Positions 9,154 through 18,282 of a stretch of DNA of 64,000 nucleotides are shown here, piece by piece; the first letter of the stretch is position 1, and each line of letters starts with the position of its first letter. The notes beneath the pieces were generated by a model. The model was not told the DNA's origin and ran no database searches. It saw only the letters and a program-made list of their open reading frames with translations. Source of the stretch: an uncultured Psychrobacter sp. (GTDB lineage Bacteria > Pseudomonadota > Gammaproteobacteria > Pseudomonadales > Moraxellaceae); NCBI GenBank assembly GCA_947501045.1, contig CANMUI010000002.1, forward strand, positions 310,001 through 374,000, in the 5' to 3' direction. A program made the position numbers and the translations under genes.

Positions 9154-9423
9154 CTACTTTTGCCAGCTTAACGTCAAAGCTTCTTCTTCCTCTTCGACAT
9201 TACCGCCAAGCGTCACCAGACTTAATTGCAGCTCTTGGATATCCCACTCGCGGCCAAGTTTTTCTTCGACCGTTGCGCGGTTAACGACTAGTTTGTCCTC
9301 GCACTCCATACGAATCATCGCCGGCTGGTAAGTGACGGTCACCTCTGGATTGTCCTCTTCAACGGCTTGAACAATATAGCGCGACATATCATTGTCTTGT
9401 AACGCCAGATAGACTTTTGACAT
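9154..9423 (-). CDS. dmpM: Phenol hydroxylase effector protein P2
   Basis: Small cofactorless regulatory protein of 89 residues that binds the hydroxylase and couples reductase electrons to substrate oxidation (MmoB/DmpM family). The order P0-P1-P2-P3-P4-P5 around it is the signature of phenol hydroxylase operons. The body YIVQAVEEDNPEVTVTYQP and the acidic tail match the family in size and composition. The ribosome site is AGGGAAA upstream of the ATG. The assignment rests on family resemblance plus position. Confidence 0.93.
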   Translation of the reverse strand: MSKVYLALQDNDMSRYIVQAVEEDNPEVTVTYQPAMIRMECEDKLVVNRATVEEKLGREWDIQELQLSLVTLGGNVEEEEEALTLSWQK

Positions 9424-9476
9424 AAGCTTTTTCCCTGCAAGTTAATTTGATGGATAACGCTAAATTTTTAGTACAA

Positions 9477-10487
9477 TTAAGCCGCGCTTGGTACGCTTAA
9501 ACCTGTTGTTTTACAGCGTTTTGCCAGTTGTCCTTGAATATCATCTAGTACCATTAGCGTCTGCTCGGCATCAAACATTTTCTCGATCAAGGGCCGATAA
9601 GCGGTCACTACTTTTTCTTGCCATTTATCTAGCCACTGTTGGCACTGCGCTTTATTATCGTCGCTCTCGCTAACCACCGTCTTGATAACGCTATTGCTCC
9701 AGCCCGTTAAGTCTTTAAAGCACTCCTGCATAAACTCGGTCAGCATAGCGACATCACGGCCGCCGTTTTCGACCAGCCAGTTATCTAGGTGCTGGTAATG
9801 AACCACATGGATAAAGGTATCCATCACTAACGACTGCGCAATAAACAGCTCAAACCAATCCTTTATGACTAAAGTGTGCTCGCAAAGGGCGCGAATACCT
9901 TGCCATGCCTCATCATCCATCCAGTACCCTTTCGCTTCGGCTAGCGAGTCACTAGAGTTGCCATCGATAAGTAGTCCAATCCGCGATAAATACTGCGCCA
10001 TACCCAGTCTATCCATGCCCGCATAGAGACATGCTTGGGTGATAGCCGTACCATAACCGTAAGCGGCGCCGTACATAAAATTAAGATTAGCTGTTTGCTC
10101 AACATGGCGCAGAGGCAAGAGACTAAACGTCACCGCTTCTATGACATCTTCATTTAAATTGTCTATGAGGTCGCGCTTTTCAAAGAACTTATAATTACCC
10201 TCAGCAGTATCTTGCAGGCGCGCGCGGTTTTGTACATAAGCGCCGTAGTAGAACTGACGCGGATCTTTAAGATCGTACCAATCCTCCATCTGAATGACCG
10301 TATAATTCTTATCATTCAAGGTTTTGTCAGGATTCCATAGCGGACGGTAATGGAAGTTTGCCGTTGCTTGCGCGTCGTAAGTCGCTTCTTGGTAGCGCGT
10401 AGCGGGCTTGTCGCCAAAGCGCCGCTCAATGTTGGCATAGGTGTGGCGCAGAGGCTCAAGGTTTGAGGTTTTGATCTCTAAAGACAT
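9477..10487 (-). CDS. dmpL: Phenol hydroxylase oxygenase small subunit P1
   Basis: Beta subunit of the hydroxylase heterohexamer, 336 residues from the chosen start, related to the diiron fold but lacking the metal-ligand EXXH motifs. The ATG at 10487 (MSLEIKTSNLEPLRHTYANI) is preferred over one at 10505 because AAGGAG lies directly upstream and it gives the usual N-terminus. It follows the P0 gene in the same direction with a gap of about 50 bp. Required for structure of the P1-P3-P4 oxygenase; not catalytic itself. Confidence 0.93.
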   Translation of the reverse strand: MSLEIKTSNLEPLRHTYANIERRFGDKPATRYQEATYDAQATANFHYRPLWNPDKTLNDKNYTVIQMEDWYDLKDPRQFYYGAYVQNRARLQDTAEGNYKFFEKRDLIDNLNEDVIEAVTFSLLPLRHVEQTANLNFMYGAAYGYGTAITQACLYAGMDRLGMAQYLSRIGLLIDGNSSDSLAEAKGYWMDDEAWQGIRALCEHTLVIKDWFELFIAQSLVMDTFIHVVHYQHLDNWLVENGGRDVAMLTEFMQECFKDLTGWSNSVIKTVVSESDDNKAQCQQWLDKWQEKVVTAYRPLIEKMFDAEQTLMVLDDIQGQLAKRCKTTGLSVPSAA

Positions 10488-10537
10488 ACTTGTTCTCCTT
10501 AACAAAGGTATGATAATAGTGAATTAATATAGAAGTT

Positions 10538-10837
10538 TTAGTAATTAGACGCGCCAGAGTGATTATCACCTACCAAAGTAGACTCTACGCCATAACGCCA
10601 TTTGTCCTCTTCTTTGTCATTGAAAGTCATTTGTTCAGCGTTCATATGAATCACATTATTGTTAGCGCAAAATGCTTTAAAACTTGCGGGTGGCAATACC
10701 AACTCGACAAAGAGGCTGGAGTCGCCAATAGCAAAATCAAACATAACAAATTCGGCATCAGGGGCACTGCGCACCCGAACATATTTAGGCAAATCATCAA
10801 AAGAAGGGGGATTATTTGAGGTATTGTCGGGATTCAT
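10538..10837 (-). CDS. dmpK: Phenol hydroxylase assembly protein P0
   Basis: First gene of the operon, 99 residues. P0/DmpK proteins interact with the oxygenase and aid its activation, possibly iron loading, without being needed for turnover in vitro. Recognised by the KYVRVRS...FVMFDFAIGDSSLFVELVLPP pattern in two adjacent blocks and by position. ATG 10837 has AAGGAG six bases away, so it is preferred to the ATG at 10858. Transcription probably starts from the sigma-54-like site about 100 bp upstream. Confidence 0.9.
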   Translation of the reverse strand: MNPDNTSNNPPSFDDLPKYVRVRSAPDAEFVMFDFAIGDSSLFVELVLPPASFKAFCANNNVIHMNAEQMTFNDKEEDKWRYGVESTLVGDNHSGASNY

Positions 10838-10939
10838 CCTAAACTCCTTGTCTGGCATCCTGCCATCGCTAAAACCATTTGATACAATAAGAATTAACTT
10901 ACTATCTTAGTAATATTTATATTTCTCAATATAACACCT

Positions 10940-10954
10940 ACAATTTACATGCCA
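10940..10954 (-). promoter_or_regulatory. Candidate sigma-54 promoter of the phenol hydroxylase operon
   Basis: On the minus strand the sequence reads TGGCATGTAAATTGT, matching the -24/-12 consensus TGGCAC-N5-TTGC except for one base in each half, with the correct spacing. It lies about 100 bp upstream of the P0 start and between that gene and a divergent DmpR-type sigma-54 activator, exactly where the class requires it. No start site has been measured. Confidence 0.7.
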
Positions 10955-11044
10955 ATTCTATAAATTTTATAATAAGTTATTGATTCTAAAAGTATTAATA
11001 TAGAAAAATTGAAAATAATGTCCATTACAAGATCGTTTAAAGCT

Positions 11045-11095
11045 ATGATGTTTTCATCATTTGCTTAACTTTTCCATCAGTTTCATGAAATGATG
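11045..11095. promoter_or_regulatory. Candidate upstream activating sites for the DmpR-type regulator
   Basis: Two palindromic blocks: ATGATG-tttt-CATCAT at 11045-11060, and CATCAGTTTCATGAAATGATG at 11075-11095, which contains the perfect palindrome TTTCATGAAA. They lie about 90-140 bp upstream of the sigma-54-like promoter, the usual distance for enhancer sites bound by DmpR/XylR proteins, and just upstream of the regulator gene, so they may also serve autoregulation. The motif itself differs from the published Pseudomonas sites as I recall them. Confidence 0.5.
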
Positions 11096-11172
11096 AAATT
11101 GTTCTATTTTTTAGAGAGTTTTCTAGGCAACTATTGAGCATCAGACAATTGCGCGATGTAAGTTTATATGTG

Positions 11173-13053
11173 ATGATAAATAAACATCTAAGGATTGATG
11201 TCTCCCAGCCACATGCAAGGATTGCATCTGATATGCCTAAGTATTTTTACGTGAATAATGAGTACTTTAAACTTTCCAATTTCCTAAACCCTACTATAGC
11301 GGCAAGTGGAAAGCTTTTATCTGAGTCGGTAAAAAAAGATACCGCTGCTAGCGCAGAGATTGAGTTCTCCAAAAGTATTGAAGACTTATTGAGCCATTTA
11401 GAGTTTGACGTCCATTCTGGCAAGATTTGGTTTGGTGGCCAGCGCATGGTACTGAGTCATGCTCATGCACTATGGAAACTACGTGAAGAATTAAGTTTGA
11501 ATCTTGGTGGTGAGATTACCCAGCGTTTGTTTTTTCGCTACGGTTATTTTGCAGGATTAGAAGATGCTGAGATCAGTAAAAAACTGCGTCCCGGTGGTAG
11601 CTGGAAAGAAGGGTTTTTATCAGGACCGCAGCTACACACCATTCGCGGTATGGTAAAAGTTGTCCCCGATCAGATGATTGTAGACTTTGATAGTGGGGAG
11701 TTTTTTGCAAGTTTTGATTGGTACAACTCAGTTGAGGTGGCTTATCATAAGAAGTTTCATGGCCTCTCAGACACGCCGGTTTGTTTTAGCTCACTTGGCT
11801 ATGCTAGTGGTTATACCAGCTACTTTTTTGGGCGTCAAATCGCTTTTAAAGAGGTGCAATGCGCCGCTATGGGCTACGATCATTGCCGTATCGAAGGCAG
11901 GCCAATTGAAGAATGGGACGAGGATACGGATTTACAAAAATTCTTCAATGCTGAGCGACTCAATACCGAATTATTTGAGCGCCGTAGTCATTTTGATGAG
12001 CTTAAAAGACAAAACTCTAACACGCGCCTAAAGCCTGAAGGCTTTTTTTCCGCAATTGGCGAGTCACCTTCTTTTAAGACCGCGACGGCATTGATGAGAA
12101 AGGTCGCCAAAACCAAAGCGACCGTGCTGCTACAAGGCGAGACAGGCGTTGGTAAAGAGGTGTTTGCTACCGCGCTACATGAAGCCAGCGACCGTAGCGC
12201 TAATCCTTTTATCGCTATAAACTGCGCCAGTATTCCTAACGATCTGATAGAGTCTGAGCTGTTCGGAGTTGAAAAAGGCGCTTTTACTGGCGCGACCCAA
12301 TCTAGAAAAGGCAAAATTGAGGCAGCAAGCTCTGGTACGTTATTTTTAGATGAAGTGGTTGAGCTCTCGCCTCGTGCGCAAGCGGCATTACTGCGCGTAT
12401 TACAAGAAGGTGTGCTCAATCATGTCGGTGGTTATAACAATATTTCAGTCGATATCAGAGTCATTGTAGCAACCAATGAAGATTTGCAAATTGCCGTGCA
12501 GCAAGGCAAGTTTCGCCAAGATTTATACTATCGTTTAAGCACTTTCCCTATTCACATACCACCACTCAGAGAGCGCAAACAAGATATATTGTTATTAGCA
12601 AAGTTCTTTTTGCAAAAGTATACGGCGATGTATAACAAAAACATTCAGGGCTTTACTGATAAGGCTCGTGAATACCTAAACTTGTACACGTGGCCGGGTA
12701 ATGTGCGTGAGATTCAAAACGTTATCGAGCGCGCCGTTATTCTCAATGACAATCACAACCTTATTGATACCGATGATTTGTTGTTATCCAATATTCAAGA
12801 ACGCTACAGCCCAAGTGGTCAAAAGCTTAAAATCTCTGCTACCAGTGGTAATTTACATATCGCCGATGATAGTCGCTTCAATGAAGCGCTTGAAACCTTA
12901 TTCCATGACGGTTTTGATTTAGAGGGTTTCAACGATAAACTTATTCATGCCGCGTTAAATCAATGTGAGGGTAATGTCTCTAAGGCGGCGCGCTTATTAA
13001 ATATCAGCCGCGCTAAGCTTGATTATCGCCTTAGTAAATCTGGTCAAAAGTGA
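11173..13053 (+). CDS. dmpR: Sigma-54-dependent phenol-responsive activator (DmpR/MopR type)
   Basis: Transcription activator of the NtrC family. From ATG 11173 it has 626 residues: a sensor (V4R/XylR-N) domain at about 75-260 with KIWFGGQRM, GPQLHTIRGMVKVVP and a Cys-rich zinc site; an AAA+ domain with Walker A GETGVGKE at 322-329 and the sigma-54 contact loop GAFTGA at 369-374; and a Fis-type helix-turn-helix at the C-terminus. The first ~75 residues are an extension relative to Pseudomonas DmpR. A TTG at 11134 would extend the frame further, but ATG seems likelier. Divergent from the phenol hydroxylase operon, which it should activate when phenols bind. Confidence 0.92.
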   Translation: MINKHLRIDVSQPHARIASDMPKYFYVNNEYFKLSNFLNPTIAASGKLLSESVKKDTAASAEIEFSKSIEDLLSHLEFDVHSGKIWFGGQRMVLSHAHALWKLREELSLNLGGEITQRLFFRYGYFAGLEDAEISKKLRPGGSWKEGFLSGPQLHTIRGMVKVVPDQMIVDFDSGEFFASFDWYNSVEVAYHKKFHGLSDTPVCFSSLGYASGYTSYFFGRQIAFKEVQCAAMGYDHCRIEGRPIEEWDEDTDLQKFFNAERLNTELFERRSHFDELKRQNSNTRLKPEGFFSAIGESPSFKTATALMRKVAKTKATVLLQGETGVGKEVFATALHEASDRSANPFIAINCASIPNDLIESELFGVEKGAFTGATQSRKGKIEAASSGTLFLDEVVELSPRAQAALLRVLQEGVLNHVGGYNNISVDIRVIVATNEDLQIAVQQGKFRQDLYYRLSTFPIHIPPLRERKQDILLLAKFFLQKYTAMYNKNIQGFTDKAREYLNLYTWPGNVREIQNVIERAVILNDNHNLIDTDDLLLSNIQERYSPSGQKLKISATSGNLHIADDSRFNEALETLFHDGFDLEGFNDKLIHAALNQCEGNVSKAARLLNISRAKLDYRLSKSGQK

Positions 13054-13096
13054 CCACCTAACTGGGTAACTGGAATATTTACTTTTAGTCTATGCC

Positions 13097-14782
13097 CTAA
13101 GCCTTATTAGCCGCCGCCCTCAGCTCATGACGCAGTATCTTACCCACCGTGGATTTGGGCAGCTCAGCTATAAATTCAATATGACGCGGGCATTTATAAC
13201 CGGCTAGGTTGTCTTTGCACAGCGCTTTGATCTCGCTCTCATCTAAACTGTTATCCGCCTTGACGATATAGGCTTTGACCGACTGACCTTGTAGTTCATC
13301 GTCGACGCCGACCACCGAGCATTCTGCTACTTTTGGATGGGTTTCAATAACGTTTTCTACTTCATTCGGATAAACGTTAAAGCCGCTGACAATCAGCATG
13401 TCTTTTTTGCGGTCATATATCTTGATATAACCCTGCTCATCCATAGAGGCGATATCGCCGGTTTTTAGGTAGCCGTCAGCGGTGAAGAATTTGGCGTTAT
13501 CGATGTTATGATAGTTTTTAATAACGTTATCACCTTTGATGCACATCTCGCCAATCTCGCCAATCTTAAGCGCTTCGCCATCATCATCGCGGATGCTAAT
13601 ATCTATACCCGGAAGCGGTAGACCGACATTGCCGCTGTATTGCTCGCTATCAAAGCGATTGGCCGTCCCTACTCCAATGGTCTCAGACATACCCCAGCCC
13701 TCAACGATAGGCAACCCTGTGGTCTCAATCCAGCGCTTCGCGGTCTCAGGGGTGGCCGCCATACCGCCGACTGCGGTCAGCTTAGTATCTGAAAAATCCA
13801 CCTTTTTAAAGTCAGGATGCATCAGTAGCGCTTGGAACAAAGTATTGACGGCAGGGAAAATATGAAAAGGCTGCTTGGCTAGTATTTTAACCAAGCTTGC
13901 GATATCACGTGGATTAGTCACCAAAGTGAAGTGCTGACCGACGCTTACTCCTACTATCGAGCAAGTAAAAGCATAGATATGATAAAGTGGCAGCGCAATG
14001 ATAGTATTGACTTGGGTGCCCTCAGGTATATCATCATAAATAGGCTGGAACCACTCGGCCATTTTATAAGTCCCCGCCATAAGGTTATGATTGGTAATCA
14101 AAATACCCTTGGCAACACCGGTCGTACCGCCTGTATATTGCAGCATCAACAAATCATCGCTATGCACCACAGGGCGTGAATAACTTATATTTTGCGCTTG
14201 CTTTAATAGCGCTTTAAAGCTAATAACTTTATAGCCATCGTTTGATTTTAGATGATAACTGGGAATGGCTTTTTTGACATGTTTGGTAGCGATATCGACT
14301 AAAGCCCCTTTTGCCGTACCAAGCATATCGCCAATTTTACTGATGACAATGGCTTTAACCGGGGTCTCTTCAACGATTTTTGCTAAGGTAGCACAAAACG
14401 GCTCTAGGATAAATAAAGCGGCGGCGTTTGAATCGACAAGTTGATGCTTAAGCTCGCGTGCGCTGTATAAAGGATTGATTAAAGTCAGCACCATGCCTGC
14501 CCGCACGGCTCCAATGACGATAGGCAGATACTGGTTGACATTGGGCATCATCACCCCAACGACCGCACCCTTTGGCAGTTCTAGGCTTTGTAGCCAAGCG
14601 GCGATATCTCGTGATATTTTATCAACTTGGGCATAACTATAAGTGGCATCCATATTGGTAGAGAAAGCCTCTGTAGCGTATCTGCCAAACTTATCATCGA
14701 GCATATCAATAAGGGTTTTATGCGGCGGGGTGACCTCAGTGCTCACGTTTTCAGGGTAATTTTTTGTCCAAAATTTATCCAT
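13097..14782 (-). CDS. Acyl-CoA ligase (AMP-forming), FadD-like
   Basis: 561-residue member of the ANL superfamily. The AMP-binding P-loop is QYTGGTTGVAKG; the A8 hinge is within YLKTGDIASMDEQGYIKIYDRKKDM, split here as YLKTGD and DRKKDMLIVSGFNVYP; and the catalytic lysine lies in PKSTVGKILRHELR. The closest family by motif is long/medium-chain fatty acyl-CoA synthetase. It is the last gene of a minus-strand cluster of beta-oxidation enzymes, consistent with activating the acid that those enzymes degrade. Chain length or aromatic substrate cannot be read from sequence. Confidence 0.87.
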   Translation of the reverse strand: MDKFWTKNYPENVSTEVTPPHKTLIDMLDDKFGRYATEAFSTNMDATYSYAQVDKISRDIAAWLQSLELPKGAVVGVMMPNVNQYLPIVIGAVRAGMVLTLINPLYSARELKHQLVDSNAAALFILEPFCATLAKIVEETPVKAIVISKIGDMLGTAKGALVDIATKHVKKAIPSYHLKSNDGYKVISFKALLKQAQNISYSRPVVHSDDLLMLQYTGGTTGVAKGILITNHNLMAGTYKMAEWFQPIYDDIPEGTQVNTIIALPLYHIYAFTCSIVGVSVGQHFTLVTNPRDIASLVKILAKQPFHIFPAVNTLFQALLMHPDFKKVDFSDTKLTAVGGMAATPETAKRWIETTGLPIVEGWGMSETIGVGTANRFDSEQYSGNVGLPLPGIDISIRDDDGEALKIGEIGEMCIKGDNVIKNYHNIDNAKFFTADGYLKTGDIASMDEQGYIKIYDRKKDMLIVSGFNVYPNEVENVIETHPKVAECSVVGVDDELQGQSVKAYIVKADNSLDESEIKALCKDNLAGYKCPRHIEFIAELPKSTVGKILRHELRAAANKA

Positions 14783-14814
14783 AATTTACCGTCCTTGGTA
14801 AGTGATATTTGATG

Positions 14815-15891
14815 TCATGTCTCGATTTGTTGCCATCCTGATGTAGCATCATGCTCGTCCTGTTGCGCGAACAAGGGATGGGCTTTGGCCTCCGCTAAGC
14901 TTAGCACAGGGGTGACGCAAACATCTACTAACGCAAAGAGGTTTTGCCAATGCGTAAGATTTTGACTGGCGAATTTATCAGCAACGGTTTGCATAGCCTC
15001 TTGACTGTCTGGCGTGTGAGGCATGATACCAAGTTGCCAATGTACCTTTTTAAGCTCTGGTAGCTCTAATACTGCACACAGACCTTGCCAGAATTTTAGC
15101 TCCAAAGAACCTACTGCTATATAACGATCGTCAGCCGTTTGATATAACCGATAACAAGGCAGGGCCCCGCCTAAAAAGTCTTGCTGCGGTGCAGGACTTT
15201 TACCTGCGAAGCTTGCAACTAGCTTACCTGTAATCTTAGGCATGATCATATGATTGTATAAACTGTGAGTCATACTGATCGCAATATGACGACCTCTGCT
15301 AGTACGCTCGGCGGCGAACACAGCTGCAAGTATGGCAATCACCGCAGTATCACTACCACCTGCTAAGTCCGCAAACTGAATATTGGGCATGGCTTGCTCG
15401 CCCTCAGCGGTTCTTAACTGATCGAGCATCCCACTCATCGCCATAAAATTGATATCGTGACCGGCTTTATGTGCCCAGTCGTGTTTTATACTGTTGTCAG
15501 CTTCACTACCCTGATCCGTCACCCCATAACCGGTAATCGAGACTATAACCAGCTTTGGATTAAGAGCGCGCAAGGTCTTAGCATCAAGTCCCATGCCAGC
15601 GAGCACACCAGGGCGAAAACTATCTAACATGACGTCAGCATTTTTAAGATGGGCTTTAATCGCCTCAATGCCTTTGGGGTCACGAAAATCATGTTTCTCT
15701 ATAGTCTTACCGTGATTTAGAGCTGTAAACAAGTCTCCTACCGCTCTAGCAGGGTCGCCATTTTTAGGTTCAATCTTGATAATATTAGCGCCCAAGTCAG
15801 CAAGCAGTCGCGTAGCAAAAGGTCCGGGCAGATTACGGGTCAAATCAACGACTCGTAACCCTTGTAAGCAATCAGCCATCGAGTCATGCAT
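14815..15891 (-). CDS. CaiB/BaiF family CoA-transferase
   Basis: Family III CoA-transferase, about 358 residues from ATG 15891. Motifs include LRVVDLTRNLPGPFATRLLA, FRPGVLAGMGL and QFADLAGGS, the last with the catalytic aspartate typical of the family. Start 15891 overlaps the stop codon of the FadB-like gene by eight bases and has GAGG nine bases upstream, so translational coupling is likely; ATG 15879 is an alternative. Homologues include alpha-methylacyl-CoA racemase and carnitine or formyl-CoA transferases. In this cluster it may racemise or activate a branched acyl-CoA; that is inference. Confidence 0.85.
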   Translation of the reverse strand: MHDSMADCLQGLRVVDLTRNLPGPFATRLLADLGANIIKIEPKNGDPARAVGDLFTALNHGKTIEKHDFRDPKGIEAIKAHLKNADVMLDSFRPGVLAGMGLDAKTLRALNPKLVIVSITGYGVTDQGSEADNSIKHDWAHKAGHDINFMAMSGMLDQLRTAEGEQAMPNIQFADLAGGSDTAVIAILAAVFAAERTSRGRHIAISMTHSLYNHMIMPKITGKLVASFAGKSPAPQQDFLGGALPCYRLYQTADDRYIAVGSLELKFWQGLCAVLELPELKKVHWQLGIMPHTPDSQEAMQTVADKFASQNLTHWQNLFALVDVCVTPVLSLAEAKAHPLFAQQDEHDATSGWQQIET

Positions 15892-18076
15892 CAGAGAAGA
15901 CCTCGCCTTTTTCTGCCATATCGAGCACGATTTTCGCCGGTTTAAAGCGCTCGCCATATTGTTCTGCTAGCTCATAACTACGCTCAATGAACTTATCCAA
16001 ACCCATGGAGTTGATAAACTGCAAGGTGCCGCCCTGCTGCGGCGCAAACCCCCAGCCAAAGATAGAGCCGATATTGGTATCGGCAACAGAGCGCACCACG
16101 TTTTCCTCATAGCATTTGGCCGACTCATTGGCTTGGATAAACATCAAGCGGTCGATTAAATCCTGCTGCGGTGGCTGCTCAGCTTTTGGCGGGTACAAAT
16201 CAATAAGCTTGGGCCATAGGTATTTATCACCGTCCTCGGGATACTCATAAAAGCCTTTGCCGTTCTTTTTGCCTTCGCGATTATACTTTTTGACCAGTGT
16301 TTTTAGGGTCTCATAAGAGGGGCGCACCACGACTGGTTTACCCTCGCTTTGCATATCGAGCTGTTGCTGCTCGCTGACATGTAAAGCCAAACTTAGTGAC
16401 ACCTCATCTTGCAGCGCCAGTGGCGGCATCGGCATACCGGTTTTTAGTCCAGCCACTTCGATGCTACGCGGATGTATGCCTTCGCCGAGCATGGCAATAC
16501 CTTCGCTCACATAAGTACCAAATACGCGCGAGGTATAAAAACCGCGACTATCATTGACTACGATAGGCGTTTTGCCGATTTGCACGACATAATCAAAAGC
16601 TTTGGCTAAAGTTTCGTCATCGGTTTGCTCGCCCATGATAATCTCAACCAAAGGCATTTTATCGACCGGTGAGAAAAAGTGCAGCCCGATAAACTGCTTG
16701 GGACGCGCGCTGGCTTTAGCAAGACCCGTTATCGGCAAGGTTGACGTGTTAGAAGCATAAACGGCGCTCTTAGGAATAATTGCTTCAGACTGCTCGGTAC
16801 ATTTCGCTTTAATCTCACGGTTCTCGAACACCGCTTCGATGACAAGGTCGCAATCAGCTAAGTCCTTATAAGAGGTTGTAGGCTGGATACGATTAAGTAG
16901 CGCTTGTTTTTTGTCTTCACTCGAACGCTTACGACTAATGGCTTTATCCAAAATCTTAGCCGAGTAGCTTTTGCCTTTTTCAGCGCCTTCGATGTCAGTA
17001 TCAAGTAGTACGACGTCTATACCCGCTTTAGCGCTGACATAAGCGATGCCTGATCCCATCATGCCCGCGCCTAAAACACCCACCTTTTTGGTGCGCGTGC
17101 GCTCAAAGCCATCAGGACGCGATTGACCTTTTTTAATGCTATTAAGCTGTGTCCACAAGGTATTGATCATATTTCTGGACTCGCTTGAGAGCACGCAAGC
17201 GGCAAAGTAGCGTGATTCAAGCTCAAGACCGGTGTCAATATCTACAATGCAGCCTTCAAATACACAGGACATAATATAAGTAATAGCCGGATAATTGCCG
17301 TGTGATTTCTGATTCGCCATGGCAGGCGCGATGGAGAACATTTGCACCACTTTGGGATGATTGCTGTCACCGCCGGGAATTTTAAAGCCTTTTTTGTCCC
17401 ATGGCTGCTGGGCATCGGGATTGGCTTTTATCCACGCCTTAGCCTGCGCTAACATATCATCATTATCAGTAGCCGTCGCATCTATAAGACCGATATCTTT
17501 GGCTGCAGCCGGACGTAGCTCTTTACCTTGGGTCATGAGCTCAAGCGCGGTTTGGATGCCAATCAAGCGCGGCAAACGCTGAGTACCACCGCCGCCTGGA
17601 AGCAAGCCAAGTTTCACCTCCGGCAGTCCCAGTTTAGTTTTAGGTGAATCAATCGCTATACGATAATGACAGGCTAGAGCCAGCTCCAAGCCGCCGCCAA
17701 GCGCCGTTCCAGTCATAGCGGCGACTACAGGTTTGCCCGAGGTTTCAAGTTTACGTAAGCTGGCTTTTAACTCTTCGACTAAGTCAAAGACTTGTTCAGC
17801 AGTTTCAAGACTAGCTAATTGATCGATATCAGCGCCAACTACGAAAGTCTCTTTGCCGGAGGTTAAAATTAAACCTTTGGCGTTATCGTCGCTGATAAAG
17901 CTATCAACCAAAGTAGCAAAAGATTCGGTAAAGCCATCACCGATGACATTCATTTTGCGGCCGCTTTGGTCAATACTAACGGTAACGATGCCATCATTAT
18001 CACGCTTAGCTGAGAAGTTTTCTCGCTTATTAATAGTGCTTATACTGTCTTTATTGCTGTCTTGTGAATTATCCAT
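15884..18076 (-). CDS. Bifunctional enoyl-CoA hydratase / 3-hydroxyacyl-CoA dehydrogenase (FadB/FadJ-like)
   Basis: Two catalytic units in 730 residues. The N-terminal crotonase domain has ALGGGLELALACHYRIA and LPEVKLGLLPGGGGTQRLP, including the active-site glutamates. The second half is a Rossmann NAD domain (GVLGAGMMGSGIAY) and two 3HCDH C-terminal domains. It would hydrate trans-2-enoyl-CoA and oxidise the 3-hydroxyacyl-CoA to the 3-oxo product used by the thiolase encoded upstream. The ribosome site AGGGAAA stands before ATG 18076. A conserved hairpin repeat sits in the gap to the upstream thiolase gene. Confidence 0.92.
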   Translation of the reverse strand: MDNSQDSNKDSISTINKRENFSAKRDNDGIVTVSIDQSGRKMNVIGDGFTESFATLVDSFISDDNAKGLILTSGKETFVVGADIDQLASLETAEQVFDLVEELKASLRKLETSGKPVVAAMTGTALGGGLELALACHYRIAIDSPKTKLGLPEVKLGLLPGGGGTQRLPRLIGIQTALELMTQGKELRPAAAKDIGLIDATATDNDDMLAQAKAWIKANPDAQQPWDKKGFKIPGGDSNHPKVVQMFSIAPAMANQKSHGNYPAITYIMSCVFEGCIVDIDTGLELESRYFAACVLSSESRNMINTLWTQLNSIKKGQSRPDGFERTRTKKVGVLGAGMMGSGIAYVSAKAGIDVVLLDTDIEGAEKGKSYSAKILDKAISRKRSSEDKKQALLNRIQPTTSYKDLADCDLVIEAVFENREIKAKCTEQSEAIIPKSAVYASNTSTLPITGLAKASARPKQFIGLHFFSPVDKMPLVEIIMGEQTDDETLAKAFDYVVQIGKTPIVVNDSRGFYTSRVFGTYVSEGIAMLGEGIHPRSIEVAGLKTGMPMPPLALQDEVSLSLALHVSEQQQLDMQSEGKPVVVRPSYETLKTLVKKYNREGKKNGKGFYEYPEDGDKYLWPKLIDLYPPKAEQPPQQDLIDRLMFIQANESAKCYEENVVRSVADTNIGSIFGWGFAPQQGGTLQFINSMGLDKFIERSYELAEQYGERFKPAKIVLDMAEKGEVFSDA

Positions 18077-18163
18077 GATCGTTTCCCTACATCATCCTTT
18101 AATTATCATTTTGCTTTCTATTTATAGTCAGTCCGAAATAAAATAGGTACGTTGATATTAACC

Positions 18164-18237
18164 TGTTACTGGGATGGATTTTGCGCAGCCTCTGTCAGCG
18201 TAGACACAGCACGCAAGTAAAGTTCATCCCAGTAACA
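18164..18237. repeat. Conserved-core hairpin repeat, copy A
   Basis: Perfect 13-bp arms TGTTACTGGGATG (18164-18176) and its complement (18225-18237) enclose a core identical over about 41 bases to the copy at 27440-27480. An inner stem TTGCG/CGCAA (18181-18185 with 18212-18216) extends the hairpin. The right-hand flank to about 18275 also resembles that of copy B. The arms differ from copy to copy while staying self-complementary. Lies between the thiolase and FadB-like genes. Confidence 0.85.
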
Positions 18238-18282
18238 CTGTATCCGTTTTAAAGTGAATCGACTATATAAACGCTAAATAAT

